Counted from the first letter of the stretch, positions 1 to 9,384 are shown. The stretch: DNA of 64,000 bases from Paraburkholderia largidicola (GCF_013426895.1 NZ_AP023176.1:1674001-1738000), one strand, 5' to 3'. The notes: generated from the sequence alone by a model not told the origin. Translations and numbers: made by a program.

Positions 1-2
1 CG

Positions 3-1463
3 ATGGCGGCCGCCGCGAATCCGCGCGTGCGCTTCGGCGCAGCCGGCGACAGGAAAGACACCGTTCACGCCGTTCAACGCACCTACACGGACGGCCTGAA
101 TGGCGAAGTCGTGTTCACGTATCACGCGCGTCTGCACGATCTAAAGGCGAATACCACGTATCAATACGAAGTCACCGCCGATAACGACAGCAATACGGGC
201 GCACCCTTCTCCGCGTCGTTCAAGACCGCGCCGCGCGGCCGCGCGCCGTTCCGCTTCACGAGCTACGGCGATCTCGCGACGCCCAACACCAGTTGGGTGC
301 TGTCGTCGCCGCAAAGCCGCTTCGCGGTGCAGGCGGTCGAGCGTTTCCAGCCGCTCTTTCACCTGCTCAACGGCGACCTGTGCTACGCAAACCTGAACCC
401 GACGCACCAACCGGCCGTGTGGCGCGACTTCGGCAACAACAACCAGTCGTCGTCGGCGAATCGTCCGTGGATGCCGTGTCCCGGCAATCACGAAATCGAA
501 TTCAACAACGGCACGCAAGGCTTCGATTCGTATCTCACGCGCTATACGCTGCCGCACAACGGCACGCGCTTTCCGGGCCGCTGGTATAGCTTCCGCGTGA
601 GCTCCGTGCTGTTCATCTCGCTCGATGCGGATGACGTCGTCTACCAGGACGCAGCTGCCTTCGTTGCTGGACCATCGGCGCTGACACCGGCCGCGAGCAC
701 CGGCCATCCCCCGATCGAACCGGGAACCTCATTCTATGTCCGCGGCTACAGCCAGGGAGAGCAGACCCGCTGGCTCGAACGCGTGCTGCGTGAAGCCTCG
801 CGCGACGGAGGCATCGAATGGATCGTGGTGCAGATGCACCAGGATGCGCTCAGTTCGTCGAAGACGGGCAACGGCTCCGATAAGGGCATCCGCGAGGCGT
901 GGCTGCCGTTGTTTGACCAATACGGCGTTGATCTCGTGGTGTGCGGCCACGATCACGACTATGAACGCAGCCATCCTGTGCGTGGCTGCAATCATAATGC
1001 CGGCCGGGATGCGGCCACCGGTGACCGCGTCGATACCCTCCAGCCAAGGCCTGTGGTGACGTCGCATCGAGCCAATGATCGCGTCGACACCTCACGCGGC
1101 ACCGTGCATCTGATTCTCGGTGGTGGTGGCACTAGCGCACCGCTCGATGTCTATGGCGTTGATGCGGGTACGGGTCTGCCGCAGGCAATGGTCTTCACCA
1201 AGCCCAACCGCCCCGTCGCCAGCGCGACAGCAGGCACATTCGTCCGGCCCGGGCCTGATGCAGTCGAAGACGCGATCTGGTCCGCCCAGCGGGATACCGG
1301 GACGGGATATGGCATCGCTGTGTTCGATGTCGATCCGGGCGAACGCGGAGGCCGTACGTCTATAACGATGAACTATTATCACGCGCCCGGTGCGGATCAG
1401 AAAGCGACTGCAGATTACGAACTGTTTGAGACGATTGTATTTGAGAAGCCCTGCCGTTACTGA
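3..1463 (+). CDS. Purple acid phosphatase-like metallophosphoesterase, 5' end cut by window
   Basis: Hydrolase of the calcineurin-like metallophosphoesterase superfamily, probably a secreted or periplasmic phosphomonoesterase. Residues 30-80 look like the fibronectin-III-like domain that precedes purple acid phosphatase catalytic domains. The metal-binding signatures follow in order: GD at 89-90, NGD at 123-125, GNHE at 161-164, His279 in QMHQ, and CGHDHDYE from residue 314. The reading frame is open to the window edge, so the ATG at base 3 is probably internal and a signal peptide would lie upstream. Metal-binding positions look complete. The natural substrate cannot be read from the sequence. 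Confidence 0.85.
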   Translation: MAAAANPRVRFGAAGDRKDTVHAVQRTYTDGLNGEVVFTYHARLHDLKANTTYQYEVTADNDSNTGAPFSASFKTAPRGRAPFRFTSYGDLATPNTSWVLSSPQSRFAVQAVERFQPLFHLLNGDLCYANLNPTHQPAVWRDFGNNNQSSSANRPWMPCPGNHEIEFNNGTQGFDSYLTRYTLPHNGTRFPGRWYSFRVSSVLFISLDADDVVYQDAAAFVAGPSALTPAASTGHPPIEPGTSFYVRGYSQGEQTRWLERVLREASRDGGIEWIVVQMHQDALSSSKTGNGSDKGIREAWLPLFDQYGVDLVVCGHDHDYERSHPVRGCNHNAGRDAATGDRVDTLQPRPVVTSHRANDRVDTSRGTVHLILGGGGTSAPLDVYGVDAGTGLPQAMVFTKPNRPVASATAGTFVRPGPDAVEDAIWSAQRDTGTGYGIAVFDVDPGERGGRTSITMNYYHAPGADQKATADYELFETIVFEKPCRY

Positions 1464-1558
1464 TCATTCGAACGTTCACGTTTGAACACGATCGAGCGTC
1501 GTGTCTCGACCTCCTGACGCTCGATCGCAAAAGCGAATGACCGCTCGCGCTCGTTGAT

Positions 1559-1665
1559 TTCGCAATTCACAGGCTGGCTTCATCGAGTCAATGTTGTCCT
1601 TCGTGACCCGGACAGCCGGCAATACAAACTTGGGCGGTACCTTCTCCCCTTTCAGGATCTTGAGG
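1559..1665 (-). pseudogene. Remnant of the C-terminus of a sugar ABC substrate-binding protein
   Basis: Read on the minus strand, this stretch encodes LKGEKVPPKFVLPAVRVTKD followed by a short tail containing SMKPA. That is the usual end of ribose/xylose-type periplasmic binding proteins, where a KGEK..P....LP...VTK.N segment precedes the stop. No binding-protein sequence continues upstream in any minus-strand frame, and the frame runs past the expected stop. I read it as a leftover from a deleted sugar transporter operon. The stretch is short, so chance similarity remains possible. Confidence 0.4.
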
Positions 1666-1782
1666 TGCCTGCGTGACGACACATGGCTTGTCACGGTGAA
1701 CCATCGCCACGTGGCAACCGCCTCGTCCTTCGACGAAGCGATTCGAACGGCCAAAGCGCGATCGGGTTTCACGCCCATGTAA
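1591..1782 (+). CDS. Small hypothetical protein, possibly DUF2188-like
   Basis: Open frame of 63 codons. Its last 40 residues have a believable pattern: a strand containing TWLVTVNHRHVAT, then an acidic helix FDEAIRTAKARSG. This is reminiscent of DUF2188-type small proteins, whose fold is strand-strand-helix. The first 20 residues overlap the antisense sugar-binding remnant and are probably not part of the original gene, so the true start may be near 1660 at an alternative codon. No convincing ribosome binding site was seen. It may be an expressed small gene or a decayed one. Confidence 0.25.
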   Translation: MLSFVTRTAGNTNLGGTFSPFRILRCLRDDTWLVTVNHRHVATASSFDEAIRTAKARSGFTPM

Positions 1783-1904
1783 CACGTCGCGCGACTCACG
1801 GCGATGCGCCTGATCGAACCCGGCCGCGCTCACGCGCCACCCGCGCAAAAGACCTCCGTCGCCAACCCCACACCCAGCTAATCACGGGAAAATCCCCACC
1901 CCTC

Positions 1905-1923
1905 ATTCCCATCCAGTGGGAAT
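1905..1923. promoter_or_regulatory. Inverted repeat upstream of the iclR-type gene, candidate operator
   Basis: A perfect inverted repeat with 7-bp arms, ATTCCCA-tccag-TGGGAAT, centred about 80 bp before the IclR-type start codon. IclR-family proteins commonly bind palindromes of this size upstream of their own genes, so autoregulation is a reasonable inference. No second copy was seen in the 42-bp gap before the transporter genes. Confidence 0.4.
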
Positions 1924-1994
1924 TGTATTTTTGTCCAGCGGGAGCGGCGTGGCATTCTGCTGGTCATCGAGATCGCTTCTCTTCCGGTCCAGGA

Positions 1995-2750
1995 ATGACG
2001 GTGAAACAGGAAACAGGCGTCAAGGGTGCCGAGCGCCTGCTGCTCGTGCTGACCGCGCTCGCCAGCCACGGCAATGCCATGTCCGTGAAGGACATGCTCG
2101 CTGCGACCGGCCTCGCGCAAAGCACGCTTTACCGGCAGGTCGCGCTGCTCAAACGCTGGGGCTTTGTCACCGAGGATGCCGGTTTCTATGCACCCGGCCC
2201 CGTCAGCCTCCAGCTTGCACTCGGCTTCGACATCAATTCGATGCTGGTCGAAGCGAGCCGCGACGGCATGATGCAACTCTCGTGCACGACGCAGGAAAGC
2301 GTCGGGCTCATCGTCGCCGTGAACGATCAGGTGATCTGCCTCGAGATGATCGAGAGCACCCACTCGCTGCGCTGCTCGTTCGAAAAGGGCCGCGCGGTAC
2401 CGTTGCGTGCGGGCGCATCCGCGAAGTCGCTGCTGGCGTTCATGTCCGACAAGACGCGCGCCGAAACGCTCGAACGGCAGTTTGCCGGCAACGACACGGC
2501 CCGCGCCGCCTTCGAAGCAGAACTGGAAAACATCCGCGCGCGCGGCTATGCGATGAGCGACAGCGAAGTCGACCCGGGCGTGTGGGGTGTCAGCGCCCCC
2601 GTGTTCCGGCGCACGTCGCGCGGCGCTGGCGCCAGCGCATCGATCACGCTGATGGCGCCGTCCTCGCGCGCCGCAGGCCGCGAGCAGCAACTCGCCGAGC
2701 GGACCGTGCGCGTCGCCAACGCCATTTCCGCCCGGCTGCAAGCCTCCTGA
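1995..2750 (+). CDS. IclR-family transcriptional regulator
   Basis: DNA-binding regulator of 251 residues. The N-terminal winged helix-turn-helix (about residues 10-70) includes the recognition segment TGLAQSTLYRQVALLKRWGF, and the IclR effector-binding domain fills about 80-245. The frame opens further upstream, but the ATG at 1995 gives the normal family length and begins exactly where IclR homology starts. It lies 42 bp upstream of an amino acid ABC transporter operon on the same strand, so it probably controls that operon in response to the transported compound or a metabolite. A palindrome sits about 80 bp upstream. Confidence 0.85.
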   Translation: MTVKQETGVKGAERLLLVLTALASHGNAMSVKDMLAATGLAQSTLYRQVALLKRWGFVTEDAGFYAPGPVSLQLALGFDINSMLVEASRDGMMQLSCTTQESVGLIVAVNDQVICLEMIESTHSLRCSFEKGRAVPLRAGASAKSLLAFMSDKTRAETLERQFAGNDTARAAFEAELENIRARGYAMSDSEVDPGVWGVSAPVFRRTSRGAGASASITLMAPSSRAAGREQQLAERTVRVANAISARLQAS

Positions 2751-2792
2751 ATCCAACTCGACGACTGACCACACACCTCTGGAGCCCACACA

Positions 2793-3566
2793 ATGAAACT
2801 GAAGAACCTTGTTTCCGCCGCGAGCCTCGGCATTGCCATGATGATCGCCGGTTCGCCCGGCATCGCCGCCGCGCAAGACGCGAACGTGCTGAACATCGCG
2901 ACCGACGCAACCTTCCCGCCCATGGAATTCGTCGACAAGGGCCAGCGCACCGGCTTCGACGTCGACATCATGAATGCGCTCGCCAAGGCGATGGGCAAGC
3001 AGATCCAGTGGACCGACATCGACTTCAAGGGGCTGATCCCCGGCCTGATCGCGCATCGTTTCGATGCGGCGATCTCCGCCATCTACATCACACCTGAGCG
3101 CGCCCAGGTCGTCGACTTCACGCAGCCCTACTTCGCGGGCGGCCTCTCTGCGCTCGTCAAGGCCGATTCGCCGATCAAGACGCTCACCGATCTCAACGGC
3201 AAAAAAGTGACTGTGCAGGTCGGTACGAAGTCGGTCAACTTCCTGCGCGACAACTATCCGCAGGTGCAGCGCGTGGAAGTGGAAAAGAACCAGGAGATGT
3301 TCGATCTGGTCGGCATCGGCCGCGCGGATGCCGCCGTGACCGGCAAGCCGGCTGCCTGGCAGTTCGTGCGCACGCGTCCGGGTTTCCGCGTGCTGGACAA
3401 GGAACTGACGACGGAAGCGTACGGCATCGCCGTGCGCAAGGACGAACCGCAATTGCGCGACCAGATGAACGCGGCGCTCGCAAAGATCAAGGCCGACGGC
3501 ACGTACGATGCGATCGTGAAGAAGTGGTTCAGCGCGAGCACCGCCGCAACCGCCAACCCGAAGTAA
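2793..3566 (+). CDS. Polar amino acid ABC transporter, periplasmic binding protein
   Basis: Solute-binding protein of the bacterial SBP family 3 (HisJ/GlnH type), 257 residues. A Sec signal peptide ends near AAAQ (about residue 27). The family landmarks follow: TDATFPPMEF, GFDVDIMNALAK, a DAAISAIYITPERAQVVDFT segment, and a C-terminal NAALAKIKADGTYDAIVKKW helix. The gene has a good GGAG site and is followed after 17 bp by the permease. The ligand is probably a polar or cationic amino acid or an opine-like compound; the sequence does not decide. Confidence 0.9.
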   Translation: MKLKNLVSAASLGIAMMIAGSPGIAAAQDANVLNIATDATFPPMEFVDKGQRTGFDVDIMNALAKAMGKQIQWTDIDFKGLIPGLIAHRFDAAISAIYITPERAQVVDFTQPYFAGGLSALVKADSPIKTLTDLNGKKVTVQVGTKSVNFLRDNYPQVQRVEVEKNQEMFDLVGIGRADAAVTGKPAAWQFVRTRPGFRVLDKELTTEAYGIAVRKDEPQLRDQMNAALAKIKADGTYDAIVKKWFSASTAATANPK

Positions 3567-3583
3567 TCCGGCGGATCTGACTC

Positions 3584-4252
3584 ATGCAACTCGACTTCAC
3601 GCCGGCCTTCGCCGGTTGGGCCGATATTGCGCATGGCGCGCTGGTCACGGTGGAAGTGACGGCCGCCGCGCTCGTGCTCTCGTGCCTGCTCGGACTGCTG
3701 ATCGGCATCGGCCGTCTTTCACCGCAGCGCCGTCTGGTCTACGGTTTCTGCACCGGCTATCTGATCTTCTTCCGTGGCACACCGCTGCTCGTGCAACTGT
3801 TTCTGCTGTTCTTCGGCTTGCCGCAGTTCAACATTCTGTTGCCCGCTTTCGTGTGCGGCATGCTGGGGCTCGGGCTGTATTCGGCGGCTTATGTGTCGGA
3901 GATCGTGCGCGGTGCGATCCAGTCGGTGGATCGCGGACAGATGGAAGCGGCCCGCTCGATCGGCATGTCGGCGGGACAGGCGATGCGCGCAATCATTCTG
4001 CCTCAGGCTGTCGTGCGCATGATTCCGCCACTCGGCAACGAGTTCATCGCGCTGATCAAGAACTCGGCGCTGGTGTCGCTCCTGACCATCGACGACCTGA
4101 TGCATGAAGGACAGAAGATCATCAGCGTGTCGTACCGGTCGCTCGAGGTGTATCTCGTCATCGCGCTCGTCTATCTCGTGCTCACGCAGACGACCAATTA
4201 CATGCTTCATCGCGTCGAGCGCCGGTTGCGCGCAGGAGGGATGGTGCAATGA
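3584..4252 (+). CDS. Polar amino acid ABC transporter permease
   Basis: Inner-membrane permease of the HisM/GlnP type, 222 residues with about five membrane segments. The early [19 protein letters not shown] segment and the cytoplasmic EAA loop ([20 protein letters not shown]) that docks the ATPase are both present. It is the only permease gene in this operon, so a homodimer is likely. Its last codons overlap the ATPase gene by 4 bp (ATGA), indicating translational coupling. Confidence 0.9.
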   Translation: MQLDFTPAFAGWADIAHGALVTVEVTAAALVLSCLLGLLIGIGRLSPQRRLVYGFCTGYLIFFRGTPLLVQLFLLFFGLPQFNILLPAFVCGMLGLGLYSAAYVSEIVRGAIQSVDRGQMEAARSIGMSAGQAMRAIILPQAVVRMIPPLGNEFIALIKNSALVSLLTIDDLMHEGQKIISVSYRSLEVYLVIALVYLVLTQTTNYMLHRVERRLRAGGMVQ

Positions 4253-5013
4253 ACAGCGCTCAACCTATCGTCAGTATTCGCGAGCTGACGAAATCGTTCG
4301 GCACGCATCGCGTCCTGAACGGCATTGACTTCGATATCCAGCCAAGCCAGGTCGTGGTCGTGATCGGACCGAGCGGTTCCGGCAAAAGTACGTTCCTGCG
4401 CTGCTGCAACGGGCTGGAGCGGCCGGAGCGTGGAACTGTCGATATCTGCGGACGTCGCCTCGTCGATCACGGCACGATGCTCAAGGAGCGCGCGCTCAAC
4501 GCGCTGCGCACTGAAGTGGGCATGGTGTTCCAGTCGTTCAACCTGTTCCCGCATCTTTCGGTGCTGCACAACATCACCGTCGGGCCACGCATGCTGCGTG
4601 ACTCGTCGAAAGCCGACGCCGAAGCCGCCGCGCTCGCGCTGCTCAGGAAAGTCGGCCTCGAACACAAGGCGCACGCGATGCCCGCCAGCCTGTCGGGCGG
4701 CCAGAAACAGCGCGTCGCGATTGCGCGTGCGCTGGCGATGCAGCCGCGCGTCATGTTGTTCGATGAACCCACGTCCGCGCTCGATCCCGAACTCGTCGGC
4801 GAAGTGTTGCAGGTGATGAAGCTGCTCGCATCCGAAGGCATGACGATGCTCGTCGTCACGCACGAAATGAATTTCGCGAAGGAAGTCGCCGATGTCGTCG
4901 TCGTGATGGACGGTGGTGAGATCGTCGAAGCCGGTCCGCCCGCACAGATTTTCTCGACGCCGACGCAACCCCGCACACGCTCGTTCCTGCAAGCGGTGTT
5001 GTCCCGCTCATAG
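4249..5013 (+). CDS. Polar amino acid ABC transporter ATP-binding protein
   Basis: ATPase of 254 residues of the GlnQ/HisP type. Walker A is GPSGSGKST at 40-48, the Q-loop lies in [10 protein letters not shown], the signature LSGGQ is at 148-152, Walker B with the catalytic glutamate is [10 protein letters not shown] around 170-179, and the H-loop is VVTHEM. All motifs are intact. It is last in the iclR-binding protein-permease-ATPase operon. The next gene downstream is convergent, on the opposite strand. Confidence 0.92.
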   Translation: MNSAQPIVSIRELTKSFGTHRVLNGIDFDIQPSQVVVVIGPSGSGKSTFLRCCNGLERPERGTVDICGRRLVDHGTMLKERALNALRTEVGMVFQSFNLFPHLSVLHNITVGPRMLRDSSKADAEAAALALLRKVGLEHKAHAMPASLSGGQKQRVAIARALAMQPRVMLFDEPTSALDPELVGEVLQVMKLLASEGMTMLVVTHEMNFAKEVADVVVVMDGGEIVEAGPPAQIFSTPTQPRTRSFLQAVLSRS

Positions 5014-5147
5014 CGGTCTGCGTCGCATCCCGCGTCGATCACCAACGAAGGCGCGTTCTGCGGCGCATGCGCTACTAGCCGAGAGCTGGCGCGCGAATGT
5101 GCGACCCGCGTGGAACGTCCGCCGGGTTCTGCTTTTGTGGAATAGGA

Positions 5148-5462
5148 TCAATGACTGATCATCCACGGCCGTCCACCGCCATTGCTCTTTAATCCTGTTG
5201 GCGCTGCGCCGGCCAGCCTGGGTTTCGCGCTGCTGCCACATCCGCACCCCGGTCCGTGACGGTGCGGCGCATTCGCAGCACGCTCGTTGACCTGGTGCGC
5301 CGCGCGTTGCGTGGACGCCATCAGCGACAATGCGGGCAAACTCAGTGTCCGCTGCGCGAGCTTGCCGCATGACGGACAAGGCGACGCGGCATCGCGCTCG
5401 GAGATGCGGCGCAGCGCGGCGAAATGGCCGCACGTGTCGCAACGATAATCGTAGGTCGGCAT
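5148..5462 (-). CDS. FmdB-family zinc ribbon protein
   Basis: Protein of 104 residues starting MPTYDYRCDTCGHF, with a second pair CPSCGK about 20 residues on. The two CxxC knuckles define the FmdB/CxxC regulatory-protein family, first noted beside the formamidase gene of Methylophilus. A Gly/Cys-rich HGPGCGCG stretch follows. It is the last gene of the amide operon, 53 bp after fmdA. The family is often called regulatory, but no DNA-binding domain is visible; a role in metal handling or assembly is equally possible. Confidence 0.8.
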   Translation of the reverse strand: MPTYDYRCDTCGHFAALRRISERDAASPCPSCGKLAQRTLSLPALSLMASTQRAAHQVNERAANAPHRHGPGCGCGSSAKPRLAGAAPTGLKSNGGGRPWMISH

Positions 5463-5515
5463 AGGTTGCTCCAGAACGAATCGCCCGCCGCATCACGACC
5501 CGGCGGGCTCGGACA

Positions 5516-6748
5516 TCAGACGATGTCAGGCGACAGCGGCATATCGACATCACCCTTGATGTGTTTGATAGGTCCATCCGCGCCCGGGCGAATATCAAAG
5601 TCGAAGATCTGCGTGGGCAACCACAACGTCGCGCAGGCATTCGGCACGTCGACCACGCCGCTGATATGCCCTTGCACGGGAGCCGTGCCGAGAATCGAAT
5701 ATGCCTGCGCCCCTGAATAGCCGAACTTCTTCAGATATTCGATTGCATTGAGACACGCCTGGCGATAAGCGATGTGCACGTCGAGATAATGCTGCTTGCC
5801 GCCCTCATCGACGGAAATGCCTTCGAAGATCAGATAGTCGTTGTAGTTCGGCGTGATCGGGCTCGGCTTGAAGATCGGGTTCTTGATGCCGTACTTCTCC
5901 ATGCCGCCTTTGATGAGCTCCACCTTCATGTGAACCCATCCCGCCATTTCGATCGCGCCGCAGAAGGTGATTTCACCATCACCCTGACTGAAGTGCAGAT
6001 CGCCGACAGACAGCCCCGCGCCGTCGACATAAACCGGGAAATACACCTTCGAACCGCGCGACAGATCCTTGATGTCGCAATTGCCGCCATGTTCGCGCGG
6101 CGGCACCGTGCGCGCGCCATCGGCGGCGGCTTTCGCCTTCGCGTCGCCAGTGAGCTTGCCCATGTGTGCCGTCGCCGCAAACGGGGGATTCGCAAGACCC
6201 GGCACGCGCGTCGGATCGGTGGCGATCAGTGCGGCCTCGCGTTCGTTCCATGTGGCGAGCATCTTAGGATCCGGCAGACAGCCGATCAGACCCGGATGAA
6301 TCAGGCCCGCAAAACTTACTCCGGGGATATGGCGTGAACTCGTAAAGAGCCCGTGGAAATCCCAGATGGATTTTTGCGCTTGAGGAAAGTGATCCGTCAG
6401 GAATCCACCACCGTTCTGCTTCGAGAAGAAACCGTTGAAACCCCACTGGCTGTCCGCCTTCGTGCCGATATCCAGCAGATCGACGACGAGCAGGTCACCC
6501 GGCTCCGCGCCCTTCACGCCCACGGGTCCAGACAGGAAGTGAACGATCGACAGATCGATATCGCGCACGTCGTCCGCACTGTCGTTGTTCTTGATGAAGC
6601 CGCCCGTCCAGTCGTACGTCTCCAGAATGAAGTCGTCGCCGGGATTGACCCAGCACGCCATCGGGATATCCGGATGCCAGCGGTTGTGGACCTGCTCGTT
6701 GTCGTACGCGGACTGTTCGAGGTCCACCTTGATCAGTGTTTCAGCCAT
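5516..6748 (-). CDS. fmdA: Formamidase / acetamidase
   Basis: Amidase of the FmdA_AmdA family, 410 residues, hydrolysing formamide (or another short-chain amide) to ammonia and the acid in the cytosol. Family landmarks include the N-terminal PGDDFILETYDWTGG, the HFLSGPVGVKGAEPGDLLVV segment, SFAGLIHPGLIG, the PPREHGGNCDIKDL stretch and a YSILGTAPVQGHISGVVDVP segment near the C-terminus. Length is normal. It follows urtE by 36 bp in the same operon, which suggests that the upstream transporter imports short-chain amides rather than only urea. Confidence 0.93.
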   Translation of the reverse strand: MAETLIKVDLEQSAYDNEQVHNRWHPDIPMACWVNPGDDFILETYDWTGGFIKNNDSADDVRDIDLSIVHFLSGPVGVKGAEPGDLLVVDLLDIGTKADSQWGFNGFFSKQNGGGFLTDHFPQAQKSIWDFHGLFTSSRHIPGVSFAGLIHPGLIGCLPDPKMLATWNEREAALIATDPTRVPGLANPPFAATAHMGKLTGDAKAKAAADGARTVPPREHGGNCDIKDLSRGSKVYFPVYVDGAGLSVGDLHFSQGDGEITFCGAIEMAGWVHMKVELIKGGMEKYGIKNPIFKPSPITPNYNDYLIFEGISVDEGGKQHYLDVHIAYRQACLNAIEYLKKFGYSGAQAYSILGTAPVQGHISGVVDVPNACATLWLPTQIFDFDIRPGADGPIKHIKGDVDMPLSPDIV

Positions 6749-6784
6749 TGCTTACCCTCCTTTGAAATAGCGTGGACAGTCGGC

Positions 6785-7474
6785 TCACACCGACAGGTAT
6801 TCGCGGATCTTCGCCGTGTCCGCGTCGGCGCGCGGCGTTTCGTGCACGAGGCGCCCTCCTTCGATCACGAACAGACGATCTGCCACATCTAGTGCAAAAC
6901 TCAGCACCTGTTCCGACACCACGATGCTGATGCCGCGCAGCCTGCGAATCTCGTTCAGCGCATGCGCGATGTCCTTGATGATCGACGGCTGAATGCCCTC
7001 GGTGGGTTCATCGAGCAGCAGCACTTTCGGTTGCGTGACGAGTGCGCGGGCAATAGCGAGTTGCTGCTGCTGGCCGCCCGACAGATTGCCGCCCTTGCGG
7101 CTGCGCATGTCGTAAAGCACCGGGAACAGTGCGTAGATTTCTTCGGGAACGCGCTTTTCGCGCGCGTTTTCGAGGCCCGTCTGAATGTTCTCCTCCACAG
7201 TCAGCGTGCCGAAAATCTGCCGCCCCTGCGGTACATAAGCGATGCCTTTCTTCACACGCCTGAAGCTCTCATCGCGTGATACGTCCTCGCCATCTACACG
7301 CACCGCGCCGCCCTTCAGCGGCAGAATGCCCATCAGTGATTTGAACAATGTCGTCTTGCCCATGCCATTGCGGCCCATGATCGCCACCGTCTCGTTCTTC
7401 TGGGCGGTGAAGCTGATGCCGTGCAGTGCCTCGCTCTGGCCGTAGCTGACGAATACGTCGTCGACGTTCAGCAT
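6785..7474 (-). CDS. urtE: Urea/short-chain amide ABC transporter ATPase (UrtE)
   Basis: LivF-type ATPase of 229 residues. Walker A is GRNGMGKTT, the signature is LSGGQQQQLAIARAL, and Walker B is VLLLDEPTEG followed by IQPSII, a sequence typical of UrtE. With UrtD it powers the UrtB/UrtC permease pair. It starts 24 bp after urtD ends and precedes fmdA by 36 bp. Urea and formamide systems share this five-gene architecture, so the name reflects family and not a proven substrate. Confidence 0.9.
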   Translation of the reverse strand: MLNVDDVFVSYGQSEALHGISFTAQKNETVAIMGRNGMGKTTLFKSLMGILPLKGGAVRVDGEDVSRDESFRRVKKGIAYVPQGRQIFGTLTVEENIQTGLENAREKRVPEEIYALFPVLYDMRSRKGGNLSGGQQQQLAIARALVTQPKVLLLDEPTEGIQPSIIKDIAHALNEIRRLRGISIVVSEQVLSFALDVADRLFVIEGGRLVHETPRADADTAKIREYLSV

Positions 7475-7498
7475 GTGCGGTCTCCTTTCAATGGCAAC

Positions 7499-8242
7499 TC
7501 AGTGACCAAGATAAACGTCGATCACGCGCTGGTCCGATTGCACCTTCTCCATCGGCCCCTCCGCGAGGATCTTTCCCTGATGCATCACCGTGACCTTGTG
7601 CGCGATCTGTTCGACGAAAGCCATGTCGTGCTCGATCACGATCATCGAGCGGTTCTGGCAGATACGTTTCAGCAACTCCGCGGTAATTTCACGCTCGCGC
7701 ACGCTCATACCGGCAATCGGCTCGTCGAGCATCAGCAGTTCCGGCTCCTGCATCAGCAGCATGCCGATTTCGAGCCATTGCTTCTGACCATGCGACAACA
7801 GCCCGGCTTCGAGGTCGAGTTCCTTTTCCAGGCCGATTTCCTGCGCGACGCTCTTTACGCGGTCCAGCACGTCGCTCGTGCGCTTGAACGCGAGCGCACC
7901 GAACACGCCACGTCCGCGCGGGAACGACACTTCGAGGTTCTGAAACACGGTGAGGTTCTCGTAGATCGACGGCGTCTGAAACTTGCGCCCGATCCCTTTG
8001 CGCACGCGTCGAAATTCCGGCAGACGCGTCATCTCTTCGTTGCGGAACTTGATGCTGCCCGCGTTCGCGCGCGTCTTGCCGCAGATCAGATCGAGCAGCG
8101 TGGTCTTGCCCGCACCGTTGGGTCCGATCACGACGCGAAGTTCCCCGCGATCCACATACAGGCTCAGATCGTCGACCGCCTTGAAGCCGTCGAATGCGAC
8201 GGACAGCCCTTCGACGGCCAGCACGAAATCGGTGTTGCTCAT
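7499..8242 (-). CDS. urtD: Urea/short-chain amide ABC transporter ATPase (UrtD)
   Basis: LivG-type ATPase of 247 residues, start MSNTDFVLAVEGLSVAFDGF. Walker A is GPNGAGKTT. The signature position reads LLSHGQKQWLEIGMLL, where the usual second Ser-Gly is replaced by Ser-His; this LSHGQ form is characteristic of UrtD. Walker B is LLMLDEPIAGM. The open frame extends far upstream, but this ATG gives the 4-bp ATGA overlap with urtC and the family length. Confidence 0.9.
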   Translation of the reverse strand: MSNTDFVLAVEGLSVAFDGFKAVDDLSLYVDRGELRVVIGPNGAGKTTLLDLICGKTRANAGSIKFRNEEMTRLPEFRRVRKGIGRKFQTPSIYENLTVFQNLEVSFPRGRGVFGALAFKRTSDVLDRVKSVAQEIGLEKELDLEAGLLSHGQKQWLEIGMLLMQEPELLMLDEPIAGMSVREREITAELLKRICQNRSMIVIEHDMAFVEQIAHKVTVMHQGKILAEGPMEKVQSDQRVIDVYLGH

Positions 8243-9384
8243 GACGTGCTCCTTGCGCCACGGCGCATGAGCCAGGGCTTCACATGACTGTCGTAGAGGC
8301 CCGCGAGCCCGTTGGGGAACGCCATCACCACGCCGATGAAGAGCGCCGCCATCAGGAACAGCCACAGGTTCGGGAAACTCTCGGAGAACCACGTCTTGCC
8401 GAGATTGACGAGGATCGCGCCGTACACTGCGCCGACCAGCGACATGCGTCCGCCGACGGCCGCATAGATCACCATCTCGATCGACGGCACGATGCCCACG
8501 AACGACGGCGACATGAAGCCCACCTGCAACGTGAACATCGCGCCGCCGATCGCCGCGAGCACGGCGGCGAGGCAGAAAGAAAAGACCTTGAACATCGCCA
8601 CGTCGTAGCCGGAGAAGCGCACGCGGTCTTCCTTGTCGCGCATCGCCAGCAGCAACGTACCGAGCTTGCTGCGCGTCACCCGCCGACAGAAGAGGATCGC
8701 CGCGAGCAACAGCACCGCATTGACGAAGTAGAGAATCAGCTTCGCGTGATCGCCGCGAATGTCCCAGCCGAGCAGCGTGCGCAAATCCGTGATGCCGTTC
8801 ACGCCGCCCGTATAGCCTTGCTGACCGATGATCAGCACCGACAGGATCAGCGCCACCGCCTGCGTGATGATCGCGAAGTACACACCGCCCACGCGCCGCT
8901 TGAACATGGCGAAACCGACAATGAACGCGAGCAGGCCTGGCACCACCAGCACCGCGAGCAACGAAAACGGCAGCGAGTGAAACGGTTTCCACCAGAGCGG
9001 CAACGCAGTCAGCTGGTTCCAGTCCATGAAGTCGGGAATGCCCGGCGTCGACTGGATCTTGGTGCTGACGGGATCGGAGGCTTCGAGCTTGAGGAACATC
9101 GCCATGCAATAGCCGCCGAGTCCGAAGAACACGCCCTGCCCGAGGCTCAGCACGCCGCCGTATCCCCACGCGAGCACGAGGCCGACAGCGACGAACGCAT
9201 AGGTCAGGTACTTGCCCATCAGGTTGAGGCGGAACACGTCGAGCGTCAGCGGAAACACGACGAGGATCAGCAGCGCCAGTACGATGAAGCTGCCGTACCC
9301 GCCGCTATGCAGGAACATGCGGCGCAGCCAGCCCGCAGCCGGCGGCGGTTGCGTATCGACCGGGGCATCGGCGATTGGATTCAT
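8239..9384 (-). CDS. urtC: Urea/short-chain amide ABC transporter permease (UrtC)
   Basis: LivM-type inner-membrane permease, 381 residues from the ATG at 9384, which follows a good GGAG site; the longer frame upstream adds residues without one. About ten membrane segments are predicted. Early family segments include WGYGGVLSLGQGVFFGLGGY. A cytoplasmic loop TGGVNGITDLRTLLGWD and the conserved GAVYGAILVNLGKTWFSE near the end match UrtC. The stop overlaps the urtD start by 4 bp; the gap after urtB is 46 bp. Confidence 0.9.
   Translation of the reverse strand: MNPIADAPVDTQPPPAAGWLRRMFLHSGGYGSFIVLALLILVVFPLTLDVFRLNLMGKYLTYAFVAVGLVLAWGYGGVLSLGQGVFFGLGGYCMAMFLKLEASDPVSTKIQSTPGIPDFMDWNQLTALPLWWKPFHSLPFSLLAVLVVPGLLAFIVGFAMFKRRVGGVYFAIITQAVALILSVLIIGQQGYTGGVNGITDLRTLLGWDIRGDHAKLILYFVNAVLLLAAILFCRRVTRSKLGTLLLAMRDKEDRVRFSGYDVAMFKVFSFCLAAVLAAIGGAMFTLQVGFMSPSFVGIVPSIEMVIYAAVGGRMSLVGAVYGAILVNLGKTWFSESFPNLWLFLMAALFIGVVMAFPNGLAGLYDSHVKPWLMRRGARSTS

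Noticed and set aside
1878..3452. A 524-codon minus-strand frame covering the IclR and binding-protein genes
   Set aside because: It is antisense to two genes with clear family motifs, is His/Arg rich, and shows no domain or ribosome site; a shadow of high-GC coding DNA.
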